A DNA stretch of 64,000 nt, taken from Skeletonema tropicum (lineage: Eukaryota > Bacillariophyta > Thalassiosirophyceae > Thalassiosirales > Thalassiosiraceae). The stretch covers positions 434,001 to 498,000 of the forward strand of contig CM074140.1 in assembly GCA_037178625.1 (NCBI GenBank), read 5' to 3'. The position numbers and the translations under genes are program-made. Under the pieces are notes generated by a model. The model saw nothing but the letters and a program-made list of their open reading frames with translations. It did not search any database and was not told the origin of the DNA. The first letter of the stretch is position 1, and each line of letters opens with the position of its first letter. Shown piece by piece: positions 53,746-64,000 of the stretch.

Positions 53746-55508
53746 CTATGAGTAGGAATACGCACGGATGGATTCGTCCAGAGATGAAACTATCTCATCT
53801 GTAGATGGATAATAATGCAGCAAGTTCTTTCTCACAACTCTCATTAGATTCAATGCCTCAAAATCCACAGGATTAACAAACAAACGTAATTTTGCTTCCA
53901 TTCCTCTCTTGATGAACCACACCAAGCTTCCATCATAGTCGTAGCAAAACTTCGTTGCATTTCGACTTTTCTCCAGTACTGACAGTGCCTGCTGACATAT
54001 TTTCAATTGCTCTCCTTCTTCCCTAACATGATTGAGAGCATTGGCACACCAGTGCACAAACACGTCCGAGTTCCAAGCCACATACCAGGACGTTTGAGGG
54101 TTGCAGTACTTTGTCATCAAGTCAAACAGTTGTTTGATATTCCGACCAGTAGTTGATTCATCGTATTTGATGCTGTCTAGCACACTGCCATCCTTTAATT
54201 TCGTTTCGATTGTTTCTATACGAGTCATTAGTTTCGAGATTGCCTTCAGGGAATCTTCAAAATTGCAATGTCCACATGTTTCACAGCGATATTGTTGGTT
54301 TTTGTCCAATGGACTGTCAATGCTCGTCAAGTCAGATGACGAAGATCTTACTCTACCATTGCAACCACCTGGCGCAACACATATCAGTCCTACGGAAACA
54401 TCATCTCTCTCCGTATCTTGACACAATGCACAATCGCATACAAAGTTGTAGTTCATTTTCAGTCCTTTCTGCCTGACATGCCTTGGAGCAGACGCATCAC
54501 AATAACTTATTGTAATTTCTTCGCCTACTTTTGCATCACGACACACTGTAATTTGAAGCATTGGTGGATAGTGATCATCATCTGATGATGATCCACTCAA
54601 CCGAAAAGCTCTGAACGGCATTAGGTCGACAAGAGTGATTGATCATGGAAGCAGATCGATACACTCCCACCCCTAATGCCTTCTGTTCCGCATTGCAAAT
54701 GGTAAATCCATTCATAGTCAGCCTACTTATGAATTGGAATGCCAGTATTGGATTTGGTTCGATGAAATCGTGTGCCAATTTTGCAGCATGATGTGTTGCC
54801 CATGGCTAGGAGGAGGTGATGACACTGCTTTACAATGTTGAGATGAAGATCTACTTGTTCTGTATTGATATCGCATCCATCGTCGTAACATAACTCATTG
54901 TATTTCGTCATTACTGTAGGATTCGTCACGGATGATATCAAGATTCGACAACATGTCAGAACAGTGGGAGATGGCATCGAAGATGTAGCGCCTGAAGAGA
55001 TTAGTTTCATTGATGCAATCTGCTCGTTCTTCCAAAACTTGTCTAAATTGCGACATTTCATCGAGCAATGCACGTGAAGTAGATTGGTTGGTGATGAAGT
55101 CCCATTACCGATAAGTTGAAAGCAGTAAGTGCAGCGTGTTGTCCTCATTGATTCAATTAGCGTAGGTGGAACCATTGGGGTGCAAAGACCATCCTTTCGA
55201 ATCTCCACATCGTTGCTACAATCTTTCTTGATTCTTGAGAGAGGATGACAACCAATCGATAATGTCGACACAGCAACAAGACCGCGGCCTTTTTTCGTGA
55301 CACTCTGACATTCCACCAAAGGTTCTATCACTGCGGCTGCGTTGGCTTTTTTAGCTGCTATCTGACGGCATAATTTCTTGTGCTGTGGATAATGCTTCTT
55401 TTGACATGACAAGTCATGATATTTGGCGCTGTTGCAGCGAGTGCAGATAAGCAATCGTTGGTTGGGCTTTGGGGGCAGGCCGCAAGCGTCACAGAGAGAG
55501 GAGGACAT
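53746..55508 (-). CDS. SET and MYND domain (SMYD-like) protein with two frame changes
   Basis: The N-terminal MYND zinc finger is clear (CDACGLPPKPNQ, CTRCNSAKYHDLSCQKKH, C), followed by a SET domain: GRGLVAVSTLSIG, NHSCRPNAVQSF and GEEITISYCD, with the post-SET Cys cluster CDCALC. SMYD proteins methylate lysines of histones or other proteins with S-adenosylmethionine. The reading frame changes twice, each time by +1. The first change lies between LHLNI and HHAAKLAHDF and could be a 28-base GTAAAG...CTCCTAG intron (giving LNI-PWATHH) or a single extra base. The second, after NAVQSF, is best explained by one extra T in the TTTT run. All family motifs survive, so the gene looks real; the lesions may be assembly errors. 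Confidence 0.78.
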
Positions 55509-55790
55509 GGTATATGTAACAGCTGAAGAGGAGCCTAAAATTATCGAAAGGAGGAGAGCATTTTCAACTCAGTAGGGAATCACGTAGGAATCAGTACAAA
55601 AGTTTCCGCCAATACACTCTGGATCTGGAATCTGGACATCACCATCACTAGGAGTTGGCAGTTGGCAGCATCTGTTGAGCGTATCTATTGCCTTGCCCCA
55701 TGGCCGCAAAGAGATAGGACAATAAACATATATCGCAGAACAACAACCCATCCAGCTGCGCTGAGAGTATTGGCAATTGTTATTTGGACG

Positions 55791-56837
55791 ATGGCTTCAT
55801 CCGTCTTCGTCGCAGGCAAACGTAAGATTGTCTACGATGTCGTATCACTTGCAATAATCGAGGACCCATCACAACAAGCCGCTGCTGCCGTCACTACTGC
55901 TGCAAACAAAGATAATCTTGTACGTCTCGATGTACTACTGCTTCACGGAATGGCACCAGTAGGCCGCAAGTGCTGGGGCTATAAAGACCATACCGGTAAC
56001 AATAAATCAGTGATGAAAAATGGAAAGTTGGCAAGTGAAAATGTTAGCACATTCATAGAATCGATTCGACAACTTTCAAAGAATGAGATCTCACATGTAA
56101 GGCTGATCATGCCAGATCGACCAGGGTACTGCGATTCAGATACAGCTCCATCTGTAAGAGAAGAAGAAGGTGGCGTTGACGGCGGAACAGCTATGGGCTA
56201 TTCGTATGCACAATTTGCATCTGACATGCTTACAGTAATCAAACATGCGACAACAGGTGACGAGGATGACGATGACGACGACAAGAAAAGACACTTAATC
56301 ATCCTTGGAACCTCATCAGGTGGGCCATGTGCCTTAGCAGTACGCAATCGAATACTATCAGCATCAAATTTGCTCCCAAATCATGTTTTTCTTGGAACAA
56401 TTATATGTTCATCTGATTGTCCTTACAGTCACCCTCAATGTCCACAAGCGGTTACAGAAGAGGATGCAAAAGACCTAAATGGTAGATCTATTGAGCAATA
56501 TGCTCATGATGAGTCTCTCAAACGCTTCCGGAGAAAGTCCAAACATGGATTTGTGACAGACTACCTGTTGGAGCGATCAGATTGGGGATTTGATTTGGCT
56601 GCTCCATCACGCGACGGGAGCGGTGATGATCGCGCTCATTATTGTTGTGAGAGAGTTCACATGTATGTAGGCGGTGAGAATGATTACAAATCAATTCGAC
56701 TTGGCGTACAATTTCTAAAAGAATTGATTGGGGGTGATGCTACATTGCAGATTTTGGAGGATGAAGATCATTTTTATGCCAGTAGAAAGCCCGAGGTGCT
56801 CGCAAAACTGCTTGTAACAATGATGTCTCCTCGATAA
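55791..56837 (+). CDS. Alpha/beta hydrolase fold protein
   Basis: 348 residues from the ATG at 55791 (MASSVFVAGKRK); an in-frame ATG at 55662 would add 43 residues with no clear signal. Fold landmarks in order: LDVLLLHGMAP (oxyanion loop), RLIMPDRPGYCDSD, the nucleophile elbow ILGTSSGGPC (G-x-S-x-G with Ser in the middle), the acid in YVGGENDYKS and the His in EDEDHFYASR. These make a complete Ser-Asp-His triad, so an esterase, lipase or related hydrolase activity is likely; the substrate is unknown. Between the core strands an acidic DEDDDDDDKKR loop is inserted. Divergent from the SET/MYND gene with about 280 bases between starts. Confidence 0.75.
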   Translation: MASSVFVAGKRKIVYDVVSLAIIEDPSQQAAAAVTTAANKDNLVRLDVLLLHGMAPVGRKCWGYKDHTGNNKSVMKNGKLASENVSTFIESIRQLSKNEISHVRLIMPDRPGYCDSDTAPSVREEEGGVDGGTAMGYSYAQFASDMLTVIKHATTGDEDDDDDDKKRHLIILGTSSGGPCALAVRNRILSASNLLPNHVFLGTIICSSDCPYSHPQCPQAVTEEDAKDLNGRSIEQYAHDESLKRFRRKSKHGFVTDYLLERSDWGFDLAAPSRDGSGDDRAHYCCERVHMYVGGENDYKSIRLGVQFLKELIGGDATLQILEDEDHFYASRKPEVLAKLLVTMMSPR

Positions 56838-57210
56838 ATTGAGAGAAAAGCCTTGGAGCTATCTCTGATTGACACGTCTGTTTCAGAAAGAGTAAGGCAG
56901 CTTTGAATAGGCCATGGCTTATTCGTTTTGCCTTGTCGCCCTCTCTTTGACAGTAGCATCATAGTTCTAATGCGTTTCAATAGCAGGCAGCGATGCGAGT
57001 GATATACAATGTAACAAATAGTCTAAATTATTTATATAGTACAAATTCACAAGTTTTCAGCATACATGTAAGATAACAGGTAGGTCTTTACAATCTCAAA
57101 TGTCACTTTGCCAGTGCGTATAAGAGTGAATTCACTTGAGTCAAATGAATCTGGTGTGAGACCATCAATGAAAGAAGATTTGACTGTCTCCGCGTGTCAA
57201 TACTAGCTGA
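56838..57210. other. Convergent intergenic region
   Basis: 3' flanks of the hydrolase gene and the next minus-strand gene. No gene or repeat recognised. Confidence 0.4.
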
Positions 57211-58373
57211 CTAAGCTTTCTTGATCATGGCAAACAACAAATCATCATCAATCTGTAGAATTTTACCACATGGCAGTGCCGTCTTGGAATCGTTGCTCTT
57301 ATTGCTTGCAGCCTTGCCAACACTATCTTCCGACTCATCATCATTTGAAGACGTCGACGATGATGATACGACACTGTTACAACGTGCAAGCGACGAAGGA
57401 ACGTTGCAGCCAACTTTTCCTTGAGAAATTATCCCAAGAAAACATCTCTTGACCGAGGAGAAATCATCCATGTACACCACGGTAATGTTGTAGGATGATG
57501 CAGAAGAAGACTGCAACAATTTATTGCATGGAAGAGTGATTGACAAGTGGGATGTCATTGGCGTTGCAATATTCTCTTTCCTCGTGTGTATAGCAGCAGC
57601 GGTAGCATCGGAGGAGGCCCTAGCACTATTATTATTAGTGATTAGATGAACACTATCAAACGTCGTGACGTTATGAAGAGCTAGAGCTAGCATTCCGAAA
57701 AATTGAGGCAGGTAAACTGGATCGATGAGCTCAAACAAAGTCAGAGGGACCTTGCGGAGAGATGTCGATTGCTTGGTGAGCTTACAGAATGATTGGTTTC
57801 CTGGATGTATATGGTTATGAGCATTGGCAAGAGTAGAGATAGAATTGATTGATTAGAACGTGCATGACGCTTGGATGAAAAAAGACCAGCTAAGTAATGT
57901 GGTGAATATGCAGTTGCAGGCGTATATAATTTGAACTTACGAAATGTAATGAGGCCACCAGGCGAGGCAACAACTTGAGCAAAATCTGGAGAGGCATCAA
58001 GCTTATCCAGCAGGCTTTGGCTATCGCTGCCACAGTCAATACTACTAGCATCATCCTGATTGTCACACGCAAGCAGCTTTTGTCGTTTTGCTGCGCGATC
58101 ATTCACATGCCTCTCGCGTAGTTCAGCCATTGCATCTGAAATGTATTTGTCTTGGAGTTTCGTCATCTTGAGTGGCGGCAGATTGGCGGTGTTGTACTGT
58201 GCAGATCGGGGATGAAATGGCGGCATTTGTTCCCTACTCATGCCACCGATCGAGGCGAAAAGATCCGTTGATGGCAGTGATGGCTTCTTTGCCCCATCAC
58301 CTTTGGTCTTATCGATTATATTCGAACAACTGGGCGTTTGGTCTTGATGGCCCATCTGAAGGTAAAGCGGCAT
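57211..58373 (-). CDS. Unrecognised two-exon protein
   Basis: Exon 1 is 57941-58373 and exon 2 is 57211-57800. The 140-base intron (57801-57940) has GTAAGT and ATCCAG borders and joins GGLITFR-NQSFCKLTKQ in frame, giving 340 residues. Exon 1 is polar, with KRQK and acidic Ser/Asp patches. Exon 2 opens with a conserved-looking PLTLFELIDPVYLPQFFGML stretch, followed by Ser-rich linkers and a final CGKILQIDDDLLFAMI helix. There are no TM spans or signal peptide. I do not recognise the family; nuclear or cytosolic location is a guess from composition. Confidence 0.65.
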
Positions 58374-58859
58374 GCTGGCGGAGCGGGTAACTGATGGTAT
58401 CGTAGATATCTAATCTGATTAGCTTTGTATTGTTTATTCGAACACTTATGTGATGCTAAGGACGCTGCTGTGGCTATGATTTCCTCATGGTGTACTGCAA
58501 CGCAATGAGAACTGAAATTACATCTGCCACCTGCCTCGTTCAATGATGCTTTGGCTTATAATTGTGCCAATGCTCTGAATGCAAAAACAGATGCCCTTTT
58601 ACAAGTCACAACATAGGTACTGGCAAATTCATGCATCAAGCTGGCAGGAGTCAACATTATTTCTGTAGTACAGCTGTTAGCAAATCTTGGCGGATAATCG
58701 CAGAATTTTTATTCCTACGTACAAACGTACTGAAAGCCCCTTAACTGGGGAGCTACTCTACCTCCGTCTTTCTCAATTGCGAACAACAACCGGACCATGG
58801 TAAATAATGCCTCGTATGCCATATTCCACCAAGAGACATAAATGAACATTGTCCTATGT
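58374..58859. other. Intergenic stretch
   Basis: Upstream flank of the two-exon gene and downstream flank of the DDE-like gene. Short frames only. Confidence 0.4.
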
Positions 58860-60643
58860 TTATTTCTTCTTTGCCGTCGCTTCCACCTTCGTATTCTCTC
58901 GTTTTACTCTGAGACTAAAGTTGAGCTTCTCTTCCTTCTTGAGCAAATCATTCTTGAAATCAAAGTCTTTTGCGTAGACAGTTTTCATAATGAAAGATTT
59001 GTCAAAGTCAATAGCAGCATGATGACATTTCAAAACCTTCTTCAGCGTTTCAATTCTCTTGTGCGGAATGGGTGCATCCTCACTTGAATTACCTTCTGTC
59101 TCCTTGGTATTCTTTGCCTCAATCTCCAACATCTTATATGTCTCCATGTAACCTCTTGCCCTGGCACTGAACTTACGAATGAGATCCACAGTGAGAACCT
59201 CTCTTGAAATACACTTGTCGACCAATGCAAGGAAATCAGCAGTCGTTTTCTTTTGAGCTAATGGATGTCTTCGGTAGAGAGCTTTGGAGAACCCCCAAGA
59301 GTATTCGACACCCTCACCAGCGTATTCAGCATGATACTTTGTTGTAATCAAGGCTCTTACTCCCAAAGATTCACAAACATATTCGAGTTGGCTTTGTTTG
59401 TGTTAAAATGTTCCCTCAGCAATTCAACGCTGAAATGTTCCAGATGGTCAAGTATGAAGTTTGACACATCTACTGCTGCTGTCGGAAATACCTCAAATAG
59501 TGTAGGCTTTCGTTTGATACCATTGGCGACGTAGGGGTTGGGGTTTGGAAATTGATGATTAACGCGGAAGATACGGTTCCAATTCATGATTGTCCTACCA
59601 GTTGCTGCATTGAACAGTGTTAAATCATTGAGCAGCCTTGCCGCTTTGTCGCAACAAGCTTGGAATGGAAACCCAACTCGATACTCGGCAAGTGCTATTG
59701 AATACGCAACCCTGAGGTATAAACATTTATTGCGTAAGTCAAATAAGGCATGCTTTGTCAATTTACTATCTTCGTGCAAGTCAATGACGCCTGCTTCTTC
59801 GTATCCATTTGCTGATTGCCCCACCAGTGTAAGTGATTCAACCAATTGCACTAGTCCGTTGTACACATCGGCACCTTCTTCAAATCCGAAGAGAGCTGCT
59901 GCTTCAGGTGACTGCCATATAATATTCGGAGTCTGGTTGTTGCTGCTGTTATCGCCGTCTATATCGCCACTGCTGTTGTTATTGTCGTCGTCTTCGTCTT
60001 CATCTTCGTCGTCAACTTGATTATTCTCATCCTCTAATCTACCCACGTTGGTGACGAATGGCACGAGAGGGCTCTGCTGCTGCTCAACTAGTCGTTGCGA
60101 GCGCCTTGTTCTTTTTTGTGGAGTAGGAGTAATTGGTGTAGCCGCTGATGATTTTGTTGCTTCTTTACGTTTGTTCTCATTATTTTTGTTCTTCTTCTTA
60201 CCAGCGCATCCATCGTCGGGAAATGATACTTGCTCCGGCTTGTTGCAAGATCGCTGCCGATTATTAGTTGCACTGTAACTCTGTATATGTTCTATTTCTG
60301 TGCACAATAACTCTGCTGCGCGTATTGGTTCGTTGGGCACTTTCTCTCCCTCTCCAAAGTAGTAATAGTGCACCATCCGGCGTAATGACGAATTGAATGG
60401 ACATGATGTTGTGAAATTTTTGTGGTATATCTTGTGTACATTGCTGCTGTTGAAAGGTCCGGCTGCCTTGTTCAGACGCTGCACGAGTTTGTTCCGTAAG
60501 GTATTGTCTTTATCTACATTCGTATAGTGTCTGTGCAATATCTCTACCAACGACTGGTCGCAAATCCACCTGCCGCGATAAGTGTCACTTTTACTGATGA
60601 GCCGTGTGAAAAGGTATTCAAAAAGTGTATTACCATCGTTCAT
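58860..60643 (-). CDS. Protein with a DDE-transposase-like C-terminal motif (frame break near 59396)
   Basis: Frame 1 (59357-60643) has an N-terminal part with a low-complexity Lys/Glu/Asn and Asp-rich centre, then a helical region with LPNDLT-type and RTIMNWNRIFRVNHQFP segments. Frame 2 (58860-59366) continues with QLEYVCESLGVRALITTKYH, AEYAGEGVEYSWGFSKALYR and a basic C-terminal tail. KYHAEYAGEGVEYSWG resembles the PKYHCELNPIE-W block that holds the third acid of Tc1/IS630-type DDE enzymes. The frames join as NKSQLEYVC if one A is added to an A run near 59396, so one base appears lost. The gene may be a domesticated or decayed transposase; the first two acids were not identified. Confidence 0.5.
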
Positions 60644-60756
60644 GATTACAATCTTTAGTCAACCTAATTGGCTATTTTGGATCTAGACATGCAAGAGAGG
60701 TTAATTTATCCTTTTGGTTGAGTAAATATTCAACTTGTTGTGCGTAGTACGCTCCG

Positions 60757-60925
60757 GCATTTGGCCATGGTTGGCATCTTTTTGCGCGGAGTGGCTCTTG
60801 TTGAGGGGTGAGTTGGGAGAAATCGGCCCAATGGGTTTTTATAAGACTCACTACGTCATTTGTACCTAACATACGTAGGAATTCGAAACTTGAACGGCTA
60901 TCCGAAAATCCGTGAAAACAGCTGT
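60757..60925 (+). repeat. Dispersed repeat, copy at 60.8 kb
   Basis: Counterpart of 27087-27260 (shared GAAATCGGCCCAA, TTTTTATAAGACTCA, TACGTCATTTGTAC, ACGTAGGAATT, GAAAACAGCTGTA). Followed by two GCCGACAGAAGGCAGCAG-type words (60948 and 61090). Confidence 0.7.
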
Positions 60926-61210
60926 AAAGGGCATCTGTCATTTCGGTAGCCGACAGAAGGCAGCAGCTTCAATTCTCCGATTCTCAGAGGGTTCTTTGCA
61001 GATTCACGGCATCTGAATGGCACCCGTCCCTTCGCGTTTGCTATTGAAGTAAAGCATGACAACTTGAGACAACCTGACATCTGCTCGAGCAGAAGGCGAC
61101 AGAAGGCAGCAGAAGGCGAATTGTAAATGTTTGTACCGGCTACTTTATTCGCAGAAAGGCTTAACGACGCTCCGACTGGTTCCTTTCCTACCTGCGTACA
61201 GTAAATACAC

Positions 61211-61593
61211 CACGGTCCGGCCAGCCTTACATTTTGGATTTTTTTGGGGTTCGCATCGATATCTGATTCCTACGTAGAAAAAATAAAATCTGTACTGTCA
61301 CAACGGTCTCGCTCACATTTTTGTTTTGACACAAAGGAGACCGAATATCTATCGCTAGAAAATATGCACGCTATTATTGTCGAAGTACTGGCCCAAAGCT
61401 GGCAACCCCCACGGTTTCCCACTCACCAAAGGCATGGAGAGTACAGAAGTCCTGGGGGTTGCCCATTAGGGTCCGTACTTTTTCAGCTGAGGCTATGTGC
61501 GCTCTACGATAGGAATTAGTAGTACCTGGGTTTTTCTACGAGGACAGTTTGAGTGCCCAAATCGTCGCCCACACGAGAGTTGGCCGGACCGTG
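61211..61593. mobile_element. Candidate small TIR element (383 bp)
   Basis: CACGGTCCGGCCA at 61211-61223 is exactly inverted at 61581-61593, and ACAC flanks both ends (61207-61210 and 61594-61597), as a possible 4-bp target duplication. Inside, GGCAACCCCCA (61401-61411) and TGGGGGTTGCC (61453-61463) form a perfect 11-bp stem. No coding sequence. The superfamily cannot be named. Confidence 0.55.
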
Positions 61594-61639
61594 ACACATA
61601 TTCTTTCAGACTTGATGCCGTGAAAAAAATCACCGGCAG

Positions 61640-61702
61640 ATCACCGGCGCTCACCTGCGATCACCTGCGATCACCTGCGCTGCGATCTGCGATCACCATC
61701 AC
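61640..61702. repeat. GCGATCACCT minisatellite
   Basis: About five diverged units of a ~11-base GCGATCACCT word, ending in CACCATCACCATGG. Low-complexity tract; no function inferred. Confidence 0.6.
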
Positions 61703-62694
61703 CATGGCTGGCGCACCTCAACCCAGTACTAAGTACCGACATCAACAACACTAGCTACACATAAAATTAGACACCCCCCACTGCAGCAACTCACTCTCCA
61801 AAAGCCTTTCTGTGAAGCGGTGCCCTCAGGTGGTCATCGACCGACTCAATCGCTACATATTGTTACACCAAAGTAGAGGTGCCGGAAAATTGCGCGTTGA
61901 CATCGGTGTGATGCGATGCACTTCCATTATGGTCTTGGTATGAATAGTTGGAGCTGCTCTGCCACCGAAATGGTTTGTACACGCCAACTATATACTTTTA
62001 AGCGGCGATCAGTCCCCTCTAGAGTGTGTCTGGGCGTTATATGACGCATGCAGTGGTATGGTGAATACAGGTGGTGAAATTTGGATATATTCCACAAAAT
62101 ACATCAAAAAGGAGAATGCATGTATCTGACAGAAAATAAAATGAGAGGGTGCCAAAAGGTTGGGTGGTGATGACTATTATATAACAATCAACAACGTTTG
62201 ACCAGGTTTCTCTATTTCATGACGGATACAACATTATTGGACTGGTTGGAATATAGCTTGTTTTCGTGGAAAATGAGGAGCCCTACTCCGTCACATACAC
62301 ACGAGTGTATTTGAAGTGATATTGAGTGCATTCACTCTGCAAAACAGGAAACCTTTCACCACACAAAACCAATGACCATCTGCTGCGAGCATTATAGTGG
62401 TTTCAGGGTATCATATGACTCCCAACGGCACCATTCCTACCAGATGGCATCAAAGCAACAGCGGATGATTTGGCGTACTACTCCATTATTACGTCTACCG
62501 CCGGCCATCGATACCGATACTACTGAATTCGAACCCCAATATCACGGCGAATGGTCGGAATACCACCATGGCGCGTTGCAGAGGCGTTCTAAACTCACTG
62601 AATGGAAAGTTGGTCTTCGAACCGTAATAAAAATCTGCTATTATTGATGAAGTTAAGTACGGTCGACGGAAGGTCAAAACGCGAGGAAAAGCGT
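61703..62694. other. Non-coding stretch
   Basis: No gene-like frame, no recognised repeat. The open frame at 62372-62647 has no supporting feature. Confidence 0.35.
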
Positions 62695-63880
62695 AATGGG
62701 CATCTTCTTTAAAAGCTGTGCAGTTCTCTCGTTGCCCTCACTTTAACACTTGACACGTAAGTAGTTTCTCCGGAACGATTGCTCAACTCCGACCCATCAT
62801 CAGATAGCATAGCAGCGAGATACAGTAGAACAAGAAGGCTTAAAACTTAGATGTGCAGTTCTCATTCTTGCCCTCACTTGAACACTTAGTTTCTCCGAAA
62901 AGATCGCTCAACTCCGACCCATCATCGCATGGCAGCGAGAAGACACAAAGCACGATTTCCATCATATTCTTTTACAGAAGCCCGGGAACAGGATGAGGCT
63001 TATTGTACTTGGAACTTAGTGTAAAAGAAATGTACAAATACCTAAAGAAGGCTTCAACTTTGCTTTGAGTTGAGTTCTCGTTTGTTGCATACGTGTAAAT
63101 AGTTTATCCGAAAAGACCGCTCAACTGTGACGTGCGCCGTGAGCAACTGAGAACAAGAAGGCTTACAACTTACAGCAGTGCAGTTCTCTACGTTGCCCTA
63201 AATCGCACTTTCGTGTAAGTGGTTTATCCGGAAACATATTTTTTCTCCCTCCAAACAAAGATCTCTCGACTCCGACCCAAGCGAGAAGACACAAAGCAGG
63301 ACTTCCAGATTCTTATCTCCTCCCTTGACCTACTTCCGTGTAAAGAAGATGTTCTGATGTCGGGAACAAAGAGAAGGCTTAAAACTTTTAGCTGTGCAGC
63401 TCTGCTCTCTCGTTGGTTGCCCTCACTTGAACACTAAGTATAGAAAGATCTCTCGACTCCGACACATCATTAAGTAGATAGCAGCGAGAAAAGAAGACAA
63501 GAGGATTCCGAGATCCCTTTTGATGTGCTGATGTGGTATACAACGTTGAACAAGAAGGCTTCAAACTTAGCTGTGCAGTTCTCTTCGTTTGCCTTCATTT
63601 GAACACGTAATTTCTCCGGAAAGATTGCTCGACTCCGACCCATCATCAGATGGCAGCGAGAAGACACAAAGCAGGATTTACAGATTCTTTTTGGTAGTTT
63701 TTCCTCACTTGAACCTATTACTTACGTGTAAAGAAGGATTCCCAGATTCCATTTTTGATGTGCTGATGTCGTGTACAACTTAGAACAACAAGGCTTAAAA
63801 CTTACAGCTGTGCAGTTCTCGTTCCGTTGCCTTCATTTGAACACGTAATTTCTCCGGAAAGATCGCTTTGCACTTACGTA
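62695..63880 (+). repeat. Diverged tandem repeats, about six units
   Basis: GTGCAGTTCTC or a close variant recurs near 62717, 62852, 63178, 63397, 63572 and 63810. It is followed each time by a CGTTGCCCTCACTTGAACAC-type word, TTTCTCCGGAAAGATCGCTC, a CTCCGACCCATCAT-type word (usually), GGCAGCGAGAAGACACAAAG and GAACAAGAAGGCTTAAAACT in variable completeness. Spacing runs from about 135 to 330 bases. The ordered words mark a diverged long tandem repeat, not protein coding. Confidence 0.8.
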
Positions 63881-63907
63881 ATATACAAAAGTTAAAGGTC
63901 TTAGATC

Positions 63908-64000
63908 GTCATAAAAGCTAAAGGCAACGATTGACATCGTCATAAAAGCTAAAGGCAACGATTGACATCGTCATAAATGCTAAAGGCAACGAGTGACAGT
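63908..64000 (+). repeat. 31-bp tandem repeat, three copies, cut by the window end
   Basis: GTCATAAAAGCTAAAGGCAA starts at 63908, 63939 and 63970, an exact 31-base period; the third copy has two changes. The array follows the longer tandem repeats directly and runs off the end of the window. Confidence 0.85.

Noticed and set aside
63908..64000. CRISPR-like short direct repeats
   Set aside because: The 31-base units are head to tail with no spacers, in a eukaryotic context.

Overview
The window is nuclear DNA of a eukaryotic alga, most likely a diatom (inference). The reasons are intron-poor, closely packed genes on both strands, short spliceosomal introns with GTGAGT/GTAAGT donors (75 to 127 bases where I can place them well), Ty1/copia-type LTR retrotransposons, telomere-type TTAGGG units, Ser/Thr-rich secreted proteins with repeated Cys modules and a GH19 chitinase-like protein. 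No rRNA or CRISPR was seen, and no tRNA was recognised by eye.

Layout. 0.4-18.4 kb is gene-rich: a type II membrane protein with a GDSH esterase motif, two genes and a fragment of an unrecognised protein family, a head-to-head pair of secreted Cys-module proteins (one a large GH19 chitinase-like protein with Notch-type LNR repeats), a GDP-mannose 3,5-epimerase gene with a one-base frame break, and an SLC17-like transporter. It also holds a Stowaway-like MITE (4.5-4.8 kb) and a long inverted repeat (5.4-5.9 kb). 18.5-22.2 kb has no credible gene and is unusually rich in short perfect hairpins; it is bracketed by inverted copies of a ~200-bp sequence. 22.4-42.4 kb is dominated by an inverted segmental duplication carrying two sulfotransferase-like genes. 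Between its arms lie a ~360-bp tandem repeat with a base-pair-compensated stem, a PrsW-type membrane protease gene and a GT25-like glycosyltransferase gene. An apparently very young copia element with identical LTRs is inserted in the right arm.

42.7-47.1 kb encodes a 1442-residue coiled-coil/BTB protein whose promoter and first codons are shared with the two sulfotransferase genes. 47.3-53.3 kb is an MFS transporter gene whose first exon is split by a second, decayed copia-type element. 53.7-60.6 kb holds a SET/MYND protein, an alpha/beta hydrolase, an unrecognised two-exon gene and a gene ending in a DDE-transposase-like motif. 60.7-64 kb is non-coding, with a small TIR element and diverged tandem repeats running off the end.

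Several genes are interrupted by single-base frame changes (epimerase, chitinase, SET/MYND, DDE-like, acidic protein). These could be assembly errors, recent decay or, in two places, extremely short introns (31 and 28 bases). The genes do not form one pathway. The main theme is local duplication and transposon activity reshaping gene starts, exons and intergenic DNA.
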